Source: Denitrovibrio sp.
Lineage (GTDB): Bacteria; Chrysiogenota; Deferribacteres; Deferribacterales; Geovibrionaceae
Length of the DNA: 64,000 nt
Assembly: GCA_002869185.1 (NCBI GenBank)
Contig: PKTN01000001.1
Span: forward strand, 558,001-622,000
Direction: 5' to 3'
Each line of letters starts with the position of its first letter. Within the stretch, counting starts at the first letter, position 1. A model generated the notes under the pieces. It did no database searches, was not told the DNA's origin, and was given only the letters and a program-made list of their open reading frames with translations. Position numbers and translations under genes: made by a program. Below, one piece after another: positions 27,876-37,017 of this stretch.

Positions 27876-28850
27876 ATGAACATAAATGACGTGTTAGAGC
27901 TTGTTACTGATGAGCGTGAAGCTGTTGAGAAAAACCTGATAGATAACCTCGACTCTGATGTTGAGATGGTCAATAAAGTTGCTTCATACGTTTTCGAAAG
28001 TGGCGGCAAAAGACTTAGACCAGTCTTTATGATTCTATCTGCTTTAATGTGTGGCTACGATGGCGAAAGATCTATTAAGCTCTCTGGCGTTGTTGAATAC
28101 ATCCACACTGCGACCCTACTCCATGACGACGTAATTGATGGCGCTCTATATAGACGTGGAAAGAAGAGTGCTAATAATATTTTCGGTAATGACATCACTG
28201 TTTTATGCGGTGATTTTTTATATTCCAGAGCTTTCATGAACCTTGTAAAAGACGGAAACTGTGATATACAAATGATCCTCGCTGTAGCTGCGGCGACCAT
28301 GAGCGAAGGTGAAGTCTTCCAGCTTATCAAAACAGCAGACGTTAAGATAACAATGGAAGACTACCTCAAAATCATAAATTCTAAGACTGCTGTCCTCTTT
28401 TCGAGTTGTTGCGAGATTGGCGCCATCCTTGGTGAAGTATCCGAAGAGAAGCAGAAAGCTCTTGCTACATTCGGTCGCACACTCGGAATAGCCTTCCAGA
28501 TGGCAGACGATATCCTCGACTATCTCGGTGACCCTGAGAAAACTGGGAAAAAGCCTGGAACAGACCTTAACGAAGGTAAGATCACACTCCCTGTTATCAC
28601 TCTTCTCGAAAATGCTACGGATGCTGAGTGTAAAAGAGTTCGTGATATCATAGTTGATGAGCGTGCTACTGATGAAAACCTAAACTACATACTTGAGCTA
28701 ATGCACAGATATGACATTAAAGCTAAATCTGAACTTGTTGTTGATAAATATATCCAGGAATCTAAACAGTCTCTTGAGTTGTTCGAAAATAACAAATATA
28801 GAGCCGCACTTGACTTTTTAGCTGACTACATGGTGGCTCGGGAAAAGTAA
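27876..28850 (+). CDS. Polyprenyl diphosphate synthase (octaprenyl/heptaprenyl type)
   Basis: This protein of about 324 residues is a trans-prenyltransferase. It makes the long isoprenoid side chain of quinones by condensing IPP onto allylic diphosphates. Both Asp-rich motifs are present: LLHDDVIDGALYRRG and FQMADDILDYLGD. GGKRLRP and the KTA segment are also seen. ATG 27876 is chosen over an upstream TTG at 27831 because TGGAG precedes it and the family begins here. It leads a closely packed gene run that reaches PriA at 35606. Confidence 0.92.
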   Translation: MNINDVLELVTDEREAVEKNLIDNLDSDVEMVNKVASYVFESGGKRLRPVFMILSALMCGYDGERSIKLSGVVEYIHTATLLHDDVIDGALYRRGKKSANNIFGNDITVLCGDFLYSRAFMNLVKDGNCDIQMILAVAAATMSEGEVFQLIKTADVKITMEDYLKIINSKTAVLFSSCCEIGAILGEVSEEKQKALATFGRTLGIAFQMADDILDYLGDPEKTGKKPGTDLNEGKITLPVITLLENATDAECKRVRDIIVDERATDENLNYILELMHRYDIKAKSELVVDKYIQESKQSLELFENNKYRAALDFLADYMVAREK

Positions 28851-28853
28851 AAT

Positions 28854-29837
28854 ATGGGCGTCCCCGCTAAGTACTGGGAAAAGGTAGATAACAATAAAGT
28901 TAGATGCTTGCTCTGTCCTCACCAATGCCTCATAAATGATTCCAAGAGCGGTCTATGCCTCATCCGCAAGAACATAGACGGCATACTCCAACAGACATCA
29001 TATGGTCAGATGTGCTCTGCTTCCTTCGACCCAATAGAAAAAAAACCACTCTATCATTTTCACCCAGGCAAAGATATCTTGTCTATAGGATCGAATGGTT
29101 GCAATATGAAGTGCAGACACTGCCAAAACTGGGAAATAAGCACTAAAGAGACAAACAGACAAGAAGCTTTAACTGATAAATTACTAAAACTTTCAAATAA
29201 CAATAACAGCATAGGTATTGCCTACACTTATAACGAACCTATTGTTTGGTTTGAGTTTATTTACGACTGTGCAAAAGTGTTCAAAGAAGCAGGACAAGCC
29301 AATGTTTTGGTCTCCAATGGTCAGATAAACTCAGAACCTCTTGCAGAACTAATACCATACATAGACGCTGCTAATATTGACCTGAAAGGCTTCACAGAAG
29401 AGTTTTACAAAAATGAAGGTGGCTACCTAAAAACCACAATGAACACTATAGAGACTATGACAAAAGCAGGAGTTCATCTAGAGCTGACTAATCTTGTAAT
29501 ACTTACTCTAAACGACGACCCTAAAACATTCGAAGAGATGTGTCGGTACATTTCACATCTCAGTAAAGAAATCCCCCTTCACTTATCACGTTACTTCCCT
29601 CAGCATAAAAGTGAAATAAAACTTACCCCAAATGATACCCTCATTGAGTTTAGAAACATTGCTAACAAATATTTGAACTATGTATACCTTGGCAATGTCT
29701 CAATTAAAGATGGGTCAAACACAAATTGTCCAAATTGCGATACAATATTAATTCAGCGTTCAGGATACAAAACTGACTGCTTAACGAGGAATAACATATG
29801 TCCAAACTGTTCAGCACAGCTTTCTATATTATTCTAG
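28854..29837 (+). CDS. amrS: AmmeMemoRadiSam-system radical SAM enzyme (AmrS)
   Basis: This 327-residue radical SAM protein has the cluster motif C-x3-C-x2-C in GCNMKCRHCQNWEIS (about 78-92), an N-terminal Cys-rich stretch (CLLCPHQCLIN) and a C-terminal Cys quartet (CPNC ... CPNC). This matches the AmrS family, whose partners are AmmeMemo proteins. The Memo and AMMECR1-like partners are not in the window. The reaction is unknown. Only three bases separate it from the prenyl synthase, and its end overlaps apbE by 40 bases. Confidence 0.9.
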   Translation: MGVPAKYWEKVDNNKVRCLLCPHQCLINDSKSGLCLIRKNIDGILQQTSYGQMCSASFDPIEKKPLYHFHPGKDILSIGSNGCNMKCRHCQNWEISTKETNRQEALTDKLLKLSNNNNSIGIAYTYNEPIVWFEFIYDCAKVFKEAGQANVLVSNGQINSEPLAELIPYIDAANIDLKGFTEEFYKNEGGYLKTTMNTIETMTKAGVHLELTNLVILTLNDDPKTFEEMCRYISHLSKEIPLHLSRYFPQHKSEIKLTPNDTLIEFRNIANKYLNYVYLGNVSIKDGSNTNCPNCDTILIQRSGYKTDCLTRNNICPNCSAQLSILF

Positions 29838-30715
29838 CTCTCTCTTTAGTAGGTTGCGGAGAAGAGAAATACCAAACAGAACGCTTCTATAATATGGGCA
29901 CATTTGTGAGCCTCACACTCCCTAAAACCAAAAAGAATAAAAAACTGACTATAGATGTCAGAGGACGCATTCAAGAACTTGAAAACATTATCAAAAAAGC
30001 TACAGATAAAGCTAATGAAGATAAGCAATTCTGTTTTGAAGGGATTATGAATGACCTTCATGAAACAGGAATAAAGTATGCTGAGCTAACTGATGAAAGA
30101 TTTAGTATCTACGCTTACACCATCGCAAAAGAATATGGATTCCATGAAGGACCTTACCGCGTACCATCTGAAACTCGCATTAAACAGCTTACTAAAAACA
30201 TAAACAATCTCTATGACTTACAAATGGATATGGGTGCCTACGCTAAAGGCTATATTGTTGACAAAGCTACAGATTTACTCAAAGAAAAAAATGTTAAATC
30301 TGCAATGTTAAATGCAGGTGGCGACCTCTATGCACTAGGTAAAAAGGGTGACCGTAAATGGCGTGTTGCTATTAAACATCCAGATTTTCATGACAAATTC
30401 CTATCTATCATCGATATTGAAAATATCGCTCTTGCTACAAGTGGTGATTATGAACGTTTCTTTAAAACTGACGAAGGTGAAAGAATATTTCACATTTTTG
30501 ACTCCACAACAGGAAAAAATCCTCAATACCACAGAAGTGTAAGTGTCATAGCAGACACAGTAGAGGAAGCTGACGGACTAGCGACATCCTTCTTCCTTAT
30601 GCCTATTGATGAAATTGCGAAAAAATGTCTGGAGCTTAAAACCCCTGTTCTGCTATATAATAAAGACGATGAAACAACAAAACTGTGCGGATGGGAAAAG
30701 TTTGAAAATAACTAA
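29798..30715 (+). CDS. apbE: FAD:protein FMN transferase (ApbE), lipoprotein
   Basis: This 305-residue lipoprotein (signal ending LSLVGC) attaches FMN covalently to Thr residues of exported flavoproteins such as Rnf/Nqr subunits. Family segments are MGTFVSLTLP, the Gly-rich DMGAYAKGYIVDKAT, SAMLNAGGDLYALG, and the C-terminal VSVIADTVEEADGLATSFFLM. Start ATG 29798 has GAGGAATAACAT in front, inside the amrS 3' end. The NusG-II and Gx transporter genes follow, a grouping often seen with flavinylation systems. Confidence 0.92.
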   Translation: MSKLFSTAFYIILALSLVGCGEEKYQTERFYNMGTFVSLTLPKTKKNKKLTIDVRGRIQELENIIKKATDKANEDKQFCFEGIMNDLHETGIKYAELTDERFSIYAYTIAKEYGFHEGPYRVPSETRIKQLTKNINNLYDLQMDMGAYAKGYIVDKATDLLKEKNVKSAMLNAGGDLYALGKKGDRKWRVAIKHPDFHDKFLSIIDIENIALATSGDYERFFKTDEGERIFHIFDSTTGKNPQYHRSVSVIADTVEEADGLATSFFLMPIDEIAKKCLELKTPVLLYNKDDETTKLCGWEKFENN

Positions 30716-31046
30716 GTTTGATATTATTGTAATATGCCTGCTTATTATTATCCCTCTATTTTATATTGCTCACCAACCTAATGGGAACAAAAAACTCTTT
30801 CTTATTAGTGGTAACGAGAAGAAAGAGATTCAATTGAAAGATCAAATAATAAAACTTAATAATGGTGACGTAGTCATTGAAGTGACTAAAGATGGTGCTA
30901 GGTTCATAGAGAATAACTGCCCGGGTAATATTTGCGTCAAGACTGGCTGGGCTGAAAGATGCGGTCAAACTGTTGCCTGTGTCCCAAATAGATTGGCACT
31001 GGTCATAGAATGTGAAAAGGAGGCTTTTGATGCAGTCTCCAGATAG
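30669..31046 (+). CDS. NusG domain II-containing membrane-anchored protein
   Basis: This is a small protein with one N-terminal TM segment (FDIIVICLLIIIPLFYIA) and a NusG domain II fold outside (VVIEVTKDGARFIENNCPGNICVKTGW, with conserved Cys and a later CGQTVACVPN). The start is uncertain: ATG 30669 gives about 125 residues, while TTG 30702 gives a more family-like N-terminus (LKITKFD). Either start lies inside apbE. It overlaps the Gx transporter by 17 bases. The family is found beside ApbE and Gx transporters, but its job is not known. Confidence 0.8.
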   Translation: MKQQNCADGKSLKITKFDIIVICLLIIIPLFYIAHQPNGNKKLFLISGNEKKEIQLKDQIIKLNNGDVVIEVTKDGARFIENNCPGNICVKTGWAERCGQTVACVPNRLALVIECEKEAFDAVSR

Positions 31047-31560
31047 TAAGAAACTCGCACTCACTGGACTTTTTGCAGCGTTAACTGTATCTCTCGGAGT
31101 GTTTGAAACCTTCATCGCCCTCCCCGTCCCTGGTGTCCGTATCGGGTTATCCAACGTTGGAATCATGCTCTGCCTATATATCATAGACCTACCAGCAGCT
31201 ATCTATGTTGCTATAGCGAAATCCATCCTCGTCCCACTTCTCACTGGTAACCTAATAGTAAAGATGTCTATCAGCCTCCCAGCAACACTTGCTGCGACAC
31301 TTGCGATGGCTCTCTTTATTTTCATAACAATAAAACATACATCCCCTCTATCTGCTGGTTCTGTAGGCGGGTTTGTGCATATTATTGTACAGTTCTTCGT
31401 TGTAAAAAACCTTTACATAAAATCAGATGCGATTTATAACCTATTACCGTATTTTACTCTGTTCTCTGTTCTCACAGGAGCTATAACAGGGTATATCACA
31501 TTATTAATATTAAGAAATTTCCCAGGAGTTAGCAAATGCACTTCCACTTACAAAAAATAA
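31030..31560 (+). CDS. Gx transporter family membrane protein
   Basis: This 176-residue protein has about five TM segments. It begins near KLALTGLFAALTVSLGVFE and carries GVRIGLSNVGIMLCLYI, typical of the Gx transporter family (formerly annotated as heptaprenyl diphosphate synthase component I). It is probably the substrate-binding S-component of a small-molecule importer, substrate unknown. ATG 31030 follows AAAGGAGG; GTG 31012 is less likely. The NusG-II gene upstream and maf downstream both overlap it. Confidence 0.82.
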   Translation: MQSPDSKKLALTGLFAALTVSLGVFETFIALPVPGVRIGLSNVGIMLCLYIIDLPAAIYVAIAKSILVPLLTGNLIVKMSISLPATLAATLAMALFIFITIKHTSPLSAGSVGGFVHIIVQFFVVKNLYIKSDAIYNLLPYFTLFSVLTGAITGYITLLILRNFPGVSKCTSTYKK

Positions 31561-32138
31561 TCCTTGCGAGCGGTTCACCTAGAAGACGCGAGCTTATGAC
31601 TAAAATTGGACTTAACTTTCAGTATGTAACATCTAAGGCAAAAGAGGATATGAATCCAAATATCCCGATCGGCGACTTAACAATTAAGAATGCAGCAATG
31701 AAAGGTTACGATGTTGCTAATCTTTATGATGAGGCTTTTATCATCGCTGCTGATACTGTTGTATCATGCGAAGGAAAAGTATTTGGTAAACCAACTGGCG
31801 AAGAAGACATAATGAACATGCTTCAATTCCTTAGAAACAAAAAACATCAAGTCACTACAGGTGTAGCGATCATAAACAAGAACGCTGCTTTATGTGAGAG
31901 ATTCCATAAAACAACTGATGTATACTTTAAAGACTACTCAGATGAATTTATTAAATGGTACATAAAAACTGATGAGCCGTTTGACAAAGCTGGATCATAC
32001 GCTATTCAGGGTAAAGGTAGCCTGATGGTTGAAAAGATTGATGGATGTTACGACAATGTTGTTGGACTTCCTGTTGCAGAGCTTTTTGAAAGACTTATCA
32101 AGTTTGGAGTACGCCCAGGAGGGCTGAATGTCTATTGA
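31536..32138 (+). CDS. maf: Maf-family nucleotide pyrophosphatase
   Basis: This 200-residue Maf/YceF/YhdE protein hydrolyses non-canonical or methylated nucleoside triphosphates. The signature LASGSPRRRELM is at residues 10-21, with AADTVVSCEGKVFGKP and the late DKAGSYAIQGKG motif. AGGAG precedes ATG 31536. It overlaps the previous gene by 25 bases and the acyl-CoA ligase by 11, part of the same packed operon. Confidence 0.93.
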   Translation: MHFHLQKIILASGSPRRRELMTKIGLNFQYVTSKAKEDMNPNIPIGDLTIKNAAMKGYDVANLYDEAFIIAADTVVSCEGKVFGKPTGEEDIMNMLQFLRNKKHQVTTGVAIINKNAALCERFHKTTDVYFKDYSDEFIKWYIKTDEPFDKAGSYAIQGKGSLMVEKIDGCYDNVVGLPVAELFERLIKFGVRPGGLNVY

Positions 32139-33663
32139 TCTTGTCCATGCATGTATAGAAACACAAGCGAAAAAACGTGGCAAAAAGACTTATTTGTATT
32201 TTAATGACGAAAAGCATTCATATAACGACATAAACATTAGTGCTAACAAGCTAGCCAATCTGCTTATAAGTAAAGGTGTAAACAAAGGCGACAGAGTCGC
32301 AATTATGCTGGAAAACAGCCCACAGTTCTTTATTGCATATTTCGGTATACTTAAGGCTGGAGCTATTGCTATCCCAGTAAACACCTTTCTTAAACAAGAA
32401 GAAGTTGCTTATATGATAAATGACAGTGAAGCAAAACTTTTCATTACATCGCAAGCTTTTGATACAGTAGCCACAGACATAGGTAAAGTGTGTGAAGACC
32501 TTATTAATACACTCGCATTCCACGAAACAAGTTTCGTTTCAGAGAACATAAACGTCACTACCAAAGATATGGACGATAAAAATATTAACATGGATATCAC
32601 AACCGATGATCTAGCTGTTTTTATCTATTCATCAGGAACAACAGGTCACCCAAAGGGTGCTATGCTCACACATGCAAATATGACATCAAACGCTATTGGA
32701 TGTCTCGCTAGATTCAAAGTCAGTGTAAAGGATAAGTTTTTACTCTTCCTCCCTGCATTCCACTCATATGCGATGATGACATGTGTAGTACTGCCTACTT
32801 ATGTTGGTTCATCTATAATCATCCTTGAGAGTGTAAACGACCTTAAAAAGAAAACATTTAAAAAGATTCTCCTATACAAACGCCCTACTTTCTTCCTAGG
32901 CGTTCCGCAGGTTTACATAGCACTTATAAAATCTAAAATGCCAAAATTCTTTATAAAGTACCTATACCCTATACGTCTGCACGTAAGTGGTGGTGCTCCG
33001 CTACCAGAAGAGACTCTGGAGCAATTCAAGGCAAAATATAATCAACCTATTATCGAAGGCTACGGTCTTTCAGAGGCTTCACCTGTTGTCGCTGCTAACA
33101 GGAGGAAAATGCAAAAACCTCTCTCTGTTGGTCCTGCTCTAAAAGGTATTGAGGTACGCATAGTTGACGAAAACGAAAAAGAACTACCTATAGGCGAAGT
33201 TGGCGAACTTATTGTCAAAGGCCCTAACGTAATGAAGGGTTATTGGAACATGCCTGAGCTCACAGAGAAGACTCTCCGTAACGGCTGGCTCTTCACTGGT
33301 GATCTCGCAAAGCTTGACGATGAAGGCTATATCTACATTGTAGATCGTAAGAAGGATCTCATAATAGTCAAAGGGATGAACGTATACCCAAGAGAACTAG
33401 AAGAAGTACTCCATAAGCATGAAGACGTGGAAGCTGCTGCTGTTATTGGTCTACCTGATAAATCTAGTGGTGAAATCCCTGTAGCATACATAAAACCGAA
33501 AGAAGGTGTCGAAATAGACGAGAAAGCTATAAAGGCTTACCTCAAGGAACACCTTGCCAACTATAAACTGCCTAAACATATATATATTAAGAACGATCTC
33601 CCTATGACTGCAACAGGTAAAATCCTCAAAAGGGAGCTTAAGGATAAAGTCCTTAACGGATGA
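32128..33663 (+). CDS. AMP-forming acyl-CoA ligase (FadD-like)
   Basis: This 511-residue ANL-superfamily enzyme activates a carboxylic acid to its CoA thioester through an acyl-AMP. P-loop motif A3 reads YSSGTTGHPKGAMLTH, A5 YGLSEASPV, A7 GWLFTGDLA, and the A10 lysine is in MTATGKILKREL. The substrate is probably a medium- or long-chain fatty acid, judging by overall resemblance. AGGAGGG precedes the ATG, and its end overlaps priA as ATGA. Confidence 0.9.
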   Translation: MSIDLVHACIETQAKKRGKKTYLYFNDEKHSYNDINISANKLANLLISKGVNKGDRVAIMLENSPQFFIAYFGILKAGAIAIPVNTFLKQEEVAYMINDSEAKLFITSQAFDTVATDIGKVCEDLINTLAFHETSFVSENINVTTKDMDDKNINMDITTDDLAVFIYSSGTTGHPKGAMLTHANMTSNAIGCLARFKVSVKDKFLLFLPAFHSYAMMTCVVLPTYVGSSIIILESVNDLKKKTFKKILLYKRPTFFLGVPQVYIALIKSKMPKFFIKYLYPIRLHVSGGAPLPEETLEQFKAKYNQPIIEGYGLSEASPVVAANRRKMQKPLSVGPALKGIEVRIVDENEKELPIGEVGELIVKGPNVMKGYWNMPELTEKTLRNGWLFTGDLAKLDDEGYIYIVDRKKDLIIVKGMNVYPRELEEVLHKHEDVEAAAVIGLPDKSSGEIPVAYIKPKEGVEIDEKAIKAYLKEHLANYKLPKHIYIKNDLPMTATGKILKRELKDKVLNG

Positions 33664-35606
33664 AATATTACGATGTGCTCCTCCCAGTTCCAACTGGGGG
33701 GATATACACCTATACCTCTGAAACAGATCTCCAAGCTGGGCTGAGAGCTTCAGTACCACTCGGTAGGAGAACGCTCACAGGTATAGTCCTGAAAGAAAAT
33801 ACTGCGCCAAACAGCAAAATTAAGTATCGCCCTATAAATGAGATTCTTGAAGAGACCCCAACTTTCAACGAAAAATACCTAGAACTTCTAACAAAACTAT
33901 CAGAATATTATTGTGCGCCTATGGGTGGCGTATTAAAGGGTGTCATCTCTGAACAGATATACGCTAGCGATAAATTAGATCTTCAAATAGAGAACTTTAA
34001 AAGAGAAGAATTGACTCTAAATGCGGCACAGGTGCCTGTGTATGAGAATATAAAAAAAGTTTTATACAATGGTTTTTCTACGCATTTAGTACACGGCATT
34101 ACAGGTCGCGTAAAGACTGAGATTTTTGTTGAGCTAGCCACAGATGTTATCTCATCAGGGAAGCAGGTTTTATACCTAGTCCCCGAAATATCCCTAACAC
34201 CACAGATGGAAGAACGCCTCTCTAAGAGGATCGGGTTCGAAGTTAGGTCATACCATAGCAAAAAGACTCCAAAGAAGCGTAAGGAAGCATTCTGGTCGTT
34301 TGTGAACGGAAGTATGCGCATGATGCTCGGTGCTCGGAGTGCGCTTTTTGTCCCTGCGAAAGAGATAGGCATGATTATCGTGGATGAAGAGCACGAAAGC
34401 AGCTATAAGCAAGACGAAATACCGTCTTATCAGCTACGTGACATGGCAGTCTTATACGGAAAAATATTAAACATACCTGTAATTCTAGCCAGCGCAACAC
34501 CCTCTCTTGAAAGCTGGCATAACGCAAAAACAGGCAGATACATCTATCACTCTATCCCATCCAGACCAGACTCTCAGATGCCAGACATAGAAATAGTCGA
34601 TATGAAGCAGATAGAGGCTATAGGCGGAGTCCTGTCACACAAGCTTTATGACGCCATATATCAGACTATACAAAAGCAAGAGCAAGTAATATTGCTCATC
34701 AACCGCAAAGGTTACTCCCACACTCTATATTGTCGCAAATGCGGTAATATCCTAAATTGCTCTAACTGCTCTGTAGCTCTCACATATTACAAGTCAAAAA
34801 ACATGTGCAAGTGCAACTATTGCGCGCAGGAAGTCCGCAGACCTAAGTGTCATCATTGTGGAAGTGACGACATTGCAGATTACGGCATAGGTACTGAAAA
34901 GGTAACAGAGGTTCTAGAGTCTGCTTTTGAAAAACAAATACTTCGTCTCGATACTGAGAATGTAAAAACATATAAAAAGCTGTCAGAAATGCTGAAATCT
35001 TTCGAAACTGGCGAATACTCAATCATGGCTGGAACTCAACTTGTTGCAAAGGGGCTTGATTTTAGTAACGTGACCCTAGCAGGAATAATCAACATAGATA
35101 ATATGTTCACCCTGCCAGATTTCAGAGCGAATGAGCGCGCATATCAGCTTCTGCTGCAACTAGCAGGAAGAGCAGGAAGAGCCGAAAAGAAAGGTAGAGT
35201 AATCATACAAACGAATATGCCAGAGCTAGACCTTTTCAGTAGATTAGATTGCCTAGATACCTCATTTTACGATAAAGAGATGCAACGGCGACAGATGTTT
35301 AACTATCCGCCATTTTTTAAAATGTGTCGTATCACCTTATCTCACACCAACGAAGATACTGTAAAAGATGCCGCATTTATGGTTTATGATATCATTCGTG
35401 AAAAGGCTGAAACAGCGGAAGTATTCTACCCTGCACAGGCTCCTATATATAAACTTCAGAACAGATATAGGTATGCAATAATTATCAAATCACCTAATAA
35501 TAATGAGCTAACAAAACTTATCCATACAGCATCGGCTATCCTTAAAGATAACACCAAGACAACACTCCGTATGAAAACAGACCGCGATCCGCATTTTTTC
35601 ATGTAG
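33660..35606 (+). CDS. priA: Primosomal replication-restart helicase PriA, with altered Walker A
   Basis: This 648-residue protein has the PriA layout: an N-terminal DNA-binding region, helicase lobes with DEEH (VDEEHESSYKQDE), the zinc-binding Cys set (CRKCGNILNCSNC ... CNYC ... CHHC), and the helicase C lobe with LAGRAGRAEKKG. It reloads replisomes at stalled forks. One thing is odd: the Walker A loop, normally GVTGSGKT, reads GITGRVKT at residues 146-153. The Gly before the catalytic Lys is Val. The Lys itself is kept. ATP hydrolysis might be impaired, or this lineage tolerates the change. Confidence 0.92.
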   Translation: MKYYDVLLPVPTGGIYTYTSETDLQAGLRASVPLGRRTLTGIVLKENTAPNSKIKYRPINEILEETPTFNEKYLELLTKLSEYYCAPMGGVLKGVISEQIYASDKLDLQIENFKREELTLNAAQVPVYENIKKVLYNGFSTHLVHGITGRVKTEIFVELATDVISSGKQVLYLVPEISLTPQMEERLSKRIGFEVRSYHSKKTPKKRKEAFWSFVNGSMRMMLGARSALFVPAKEIGMIIVDEEHESSYKQDEIPSYQLRDMAVLYGKILNIPVILASATPSLESWHNAKTGRYIYHSIPSRPDSQMPDIEIVDMKQIEAIGGVLSHKLYDAIYQTIQKQEQVILLINRKGYSHTLYCRKCGNILNCSNCSVALTYYKSKNMCKCNYCAQEVRRPKCHHCGSDDIADYGIGTEKVTEVLESAFEKQILRLDTENVKTYKKLSEMLKSFETGEYSIMAGTQLVAKGLDFSNVTLAGIINIDNMFTLPDFRANERAYQLLLQLAGRAGRAEKKGRVIIQTNMPELDLFSRLDCLDTSFYDKEMQRRQMFNYPPFFKMCRITLSHTNEDTVKDAAFMVYDIIREKAETAEVFYPAQAPIYKLQNRYRYAIIIKSPNNNELTKLIHTASAILKDNTKTTLRMKTDRDPHFFM

Positions 35607-35780
35607 TTAAATTCGTAATTCTCTATAAGCCTTTTTTAAATGCTATCATCAAAATAACAAGACAATATTATTAATCTATTATTAAATACATAATATATTT
35701 AGACATAATAATAAAACACAAATCACATATTTCCTACTTGTTATCAATCACATATTAATAATTTTCTTCCAGATAAACTA

Positions 35781-35809
35781 TTGACATTAATTTAACTTGG
35801 CAATAATAT
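35781..35809 (+). promoter_or_regulatory. Sigma70-type promoter for the Fe-ADH/kinase pair
   Basis: TTGACA, a 17-base spacer and TAATAT form a near-perfect promoter within the very AT-rich 260-base gap after priA. The 5' untranslated region would be about 50 bases. Confidence 0.65.
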
Positions 35810-35868
35810 TATTATATAACACAATCTCATTTTGATCATACGCTATTTATTATACACAAGGATGATTT

Positions 35869-37017
35869 ATGAATGATTTAAGACGCATCGTAATCCCTGA
35901 ATTTATGATTGGTCGTGGAGCTAGGTTTAACGCAGGAGGCTATGCACTTAATCTCGGGGCAAAGAAAGTTCTTCTAGTTACAGATGAAAACGTTCAGAAA
36001 GCTGGACACGTAGAAGATATAGCAGGTCTCTTATCAGAAACCGGAGTAGATTATGTTATCTATGACCGCATTACCCCAAACCCTAAAGACTATGAAGTTA
36101 GTGATGGAGCTGAGTTATATATAAACTCAAAATGCGACTGCATAATAGCTGTTGGTGGCGGTTCTCCTATTGATTGTGCAAAAGGTATCGCAATACTTGC
36201 CACTAATGGCGGCAACATATCAGACTACGAAGGTGTGGATATGATTCCAGAACCGATACCGCCTATGATATGTATCCCTACAACCGCAGGTACTTCTGCA
36301 GATGTATCACAATTTGCCATAATCACTAACTCAAAACTCAAATACAAAATGGCTATCATCAGCAAGATGGTAGTACCTGATGTAGCACTAATAGATGCTG
36401 AGACTTTAACTACAATGGACGCGCACCTCACCGCCACAACTGGCATGGATGCCTTAACCCATGCTATAGAAGCCTTAGTCTCTACTGCAAGTTGTACATT
36501 TACTGATATCCACGCTATAGATGCCATAAGGCTTATCATTAATTACCTGCCAAAATGTCTACAGTACCCTGAAAATCTCGATTTCAGAACAGAAGTCATG
36601 CGTGCTAGCCTAGAGGCAGGAATTGCTTTTTCTAACGCTAGCCTAGGTGCTGTTCACGCAATAGCCCATAGCTTAGGAGGATTCTTGGATCTGCCTCATG
36701 GAGAATGTAATGCAGTATTACTTCCTCACATAATAAAGCACAACTTTCCTCATAATATTGAAAAATACATAATGCTAGCAAGAGCTTTTGGATTTACTGG
36801 TGATGTTACTGACATTAAGTCAGCTTCGGAATTTGTCATAGACAAAATTAATAACCTCAATAAAGAAGTTGGCATAACTAGGAATATCTCACAAATGGGC
36901 GTTAAGTTATCAGACATTGCGACTTTATCCGAAAAAGCATTCAATGACCCTTGCATGATCACCAATCCAGTAGAAATGAGCATTAATGACATAACAGAGG
37001 TGTTCGAAAATGCCTAA
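35869..37017 (+). CDS. Iron-containing alcohol dehydrogenase (ErcA-like)
   Basis: This 382-residue group III Fe-ADH is NAD-dependent and acts on alcohols or aldehydes. It shows the cofactor-binding GGGSPIDCAKGIA, the family pattern MDALTHAIEA near residue 192, and the metal-binding His residues in GAVHAIAHSLGG and LPHGECNAVLLPH. It overlaps the sensor kinase gene by eight bases. The same pairing of an Fe-ADH with a PAS kinase is known as ErcA/ErcS in Pseudomonas, where it takes part in sensing rather than bulk metabolism. That transfer of function is inference. Confidence 0.9.
   Translation: MNDLRRIVIPEFMIGRGARFNAGGYALNLGAKKVLLVTDENVQKAGHVEDIAGLLSETGVDYVIYDRITPNPKDYEVSDGAELYINSKCDCIIAVGGGSPIDCAKGIAILATNGGNISDYEGVDMIPEPIPPMICIPTTAGTSADVSQFAIITNSKLKYKMAIISKMVVPDVALIDAETLTTMDAHLTATTGMDALTHAIEALVSTASCTFTDIHAIDAIRLIINYLPKCLQYPENLDFRTEVMRASLEAGIAFSNASLGAVHAIAHSLGGFLDLPHGECNAVLLPHIIKHNFPHNIEKYIMLARAFGFTGDVTDIKSASEFVIDKINNLNKEVGITRNISQMGVKLSDIATLSEKAFNDPCMITNPVEMSINDITEVFENA

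Noticed and set aside
35607..35868. Small gene or RNA gene in the AT-rich gap after priA
   Set aside because: No frame with protein-like composition and no stable structure are visible; only a promoter is supported.
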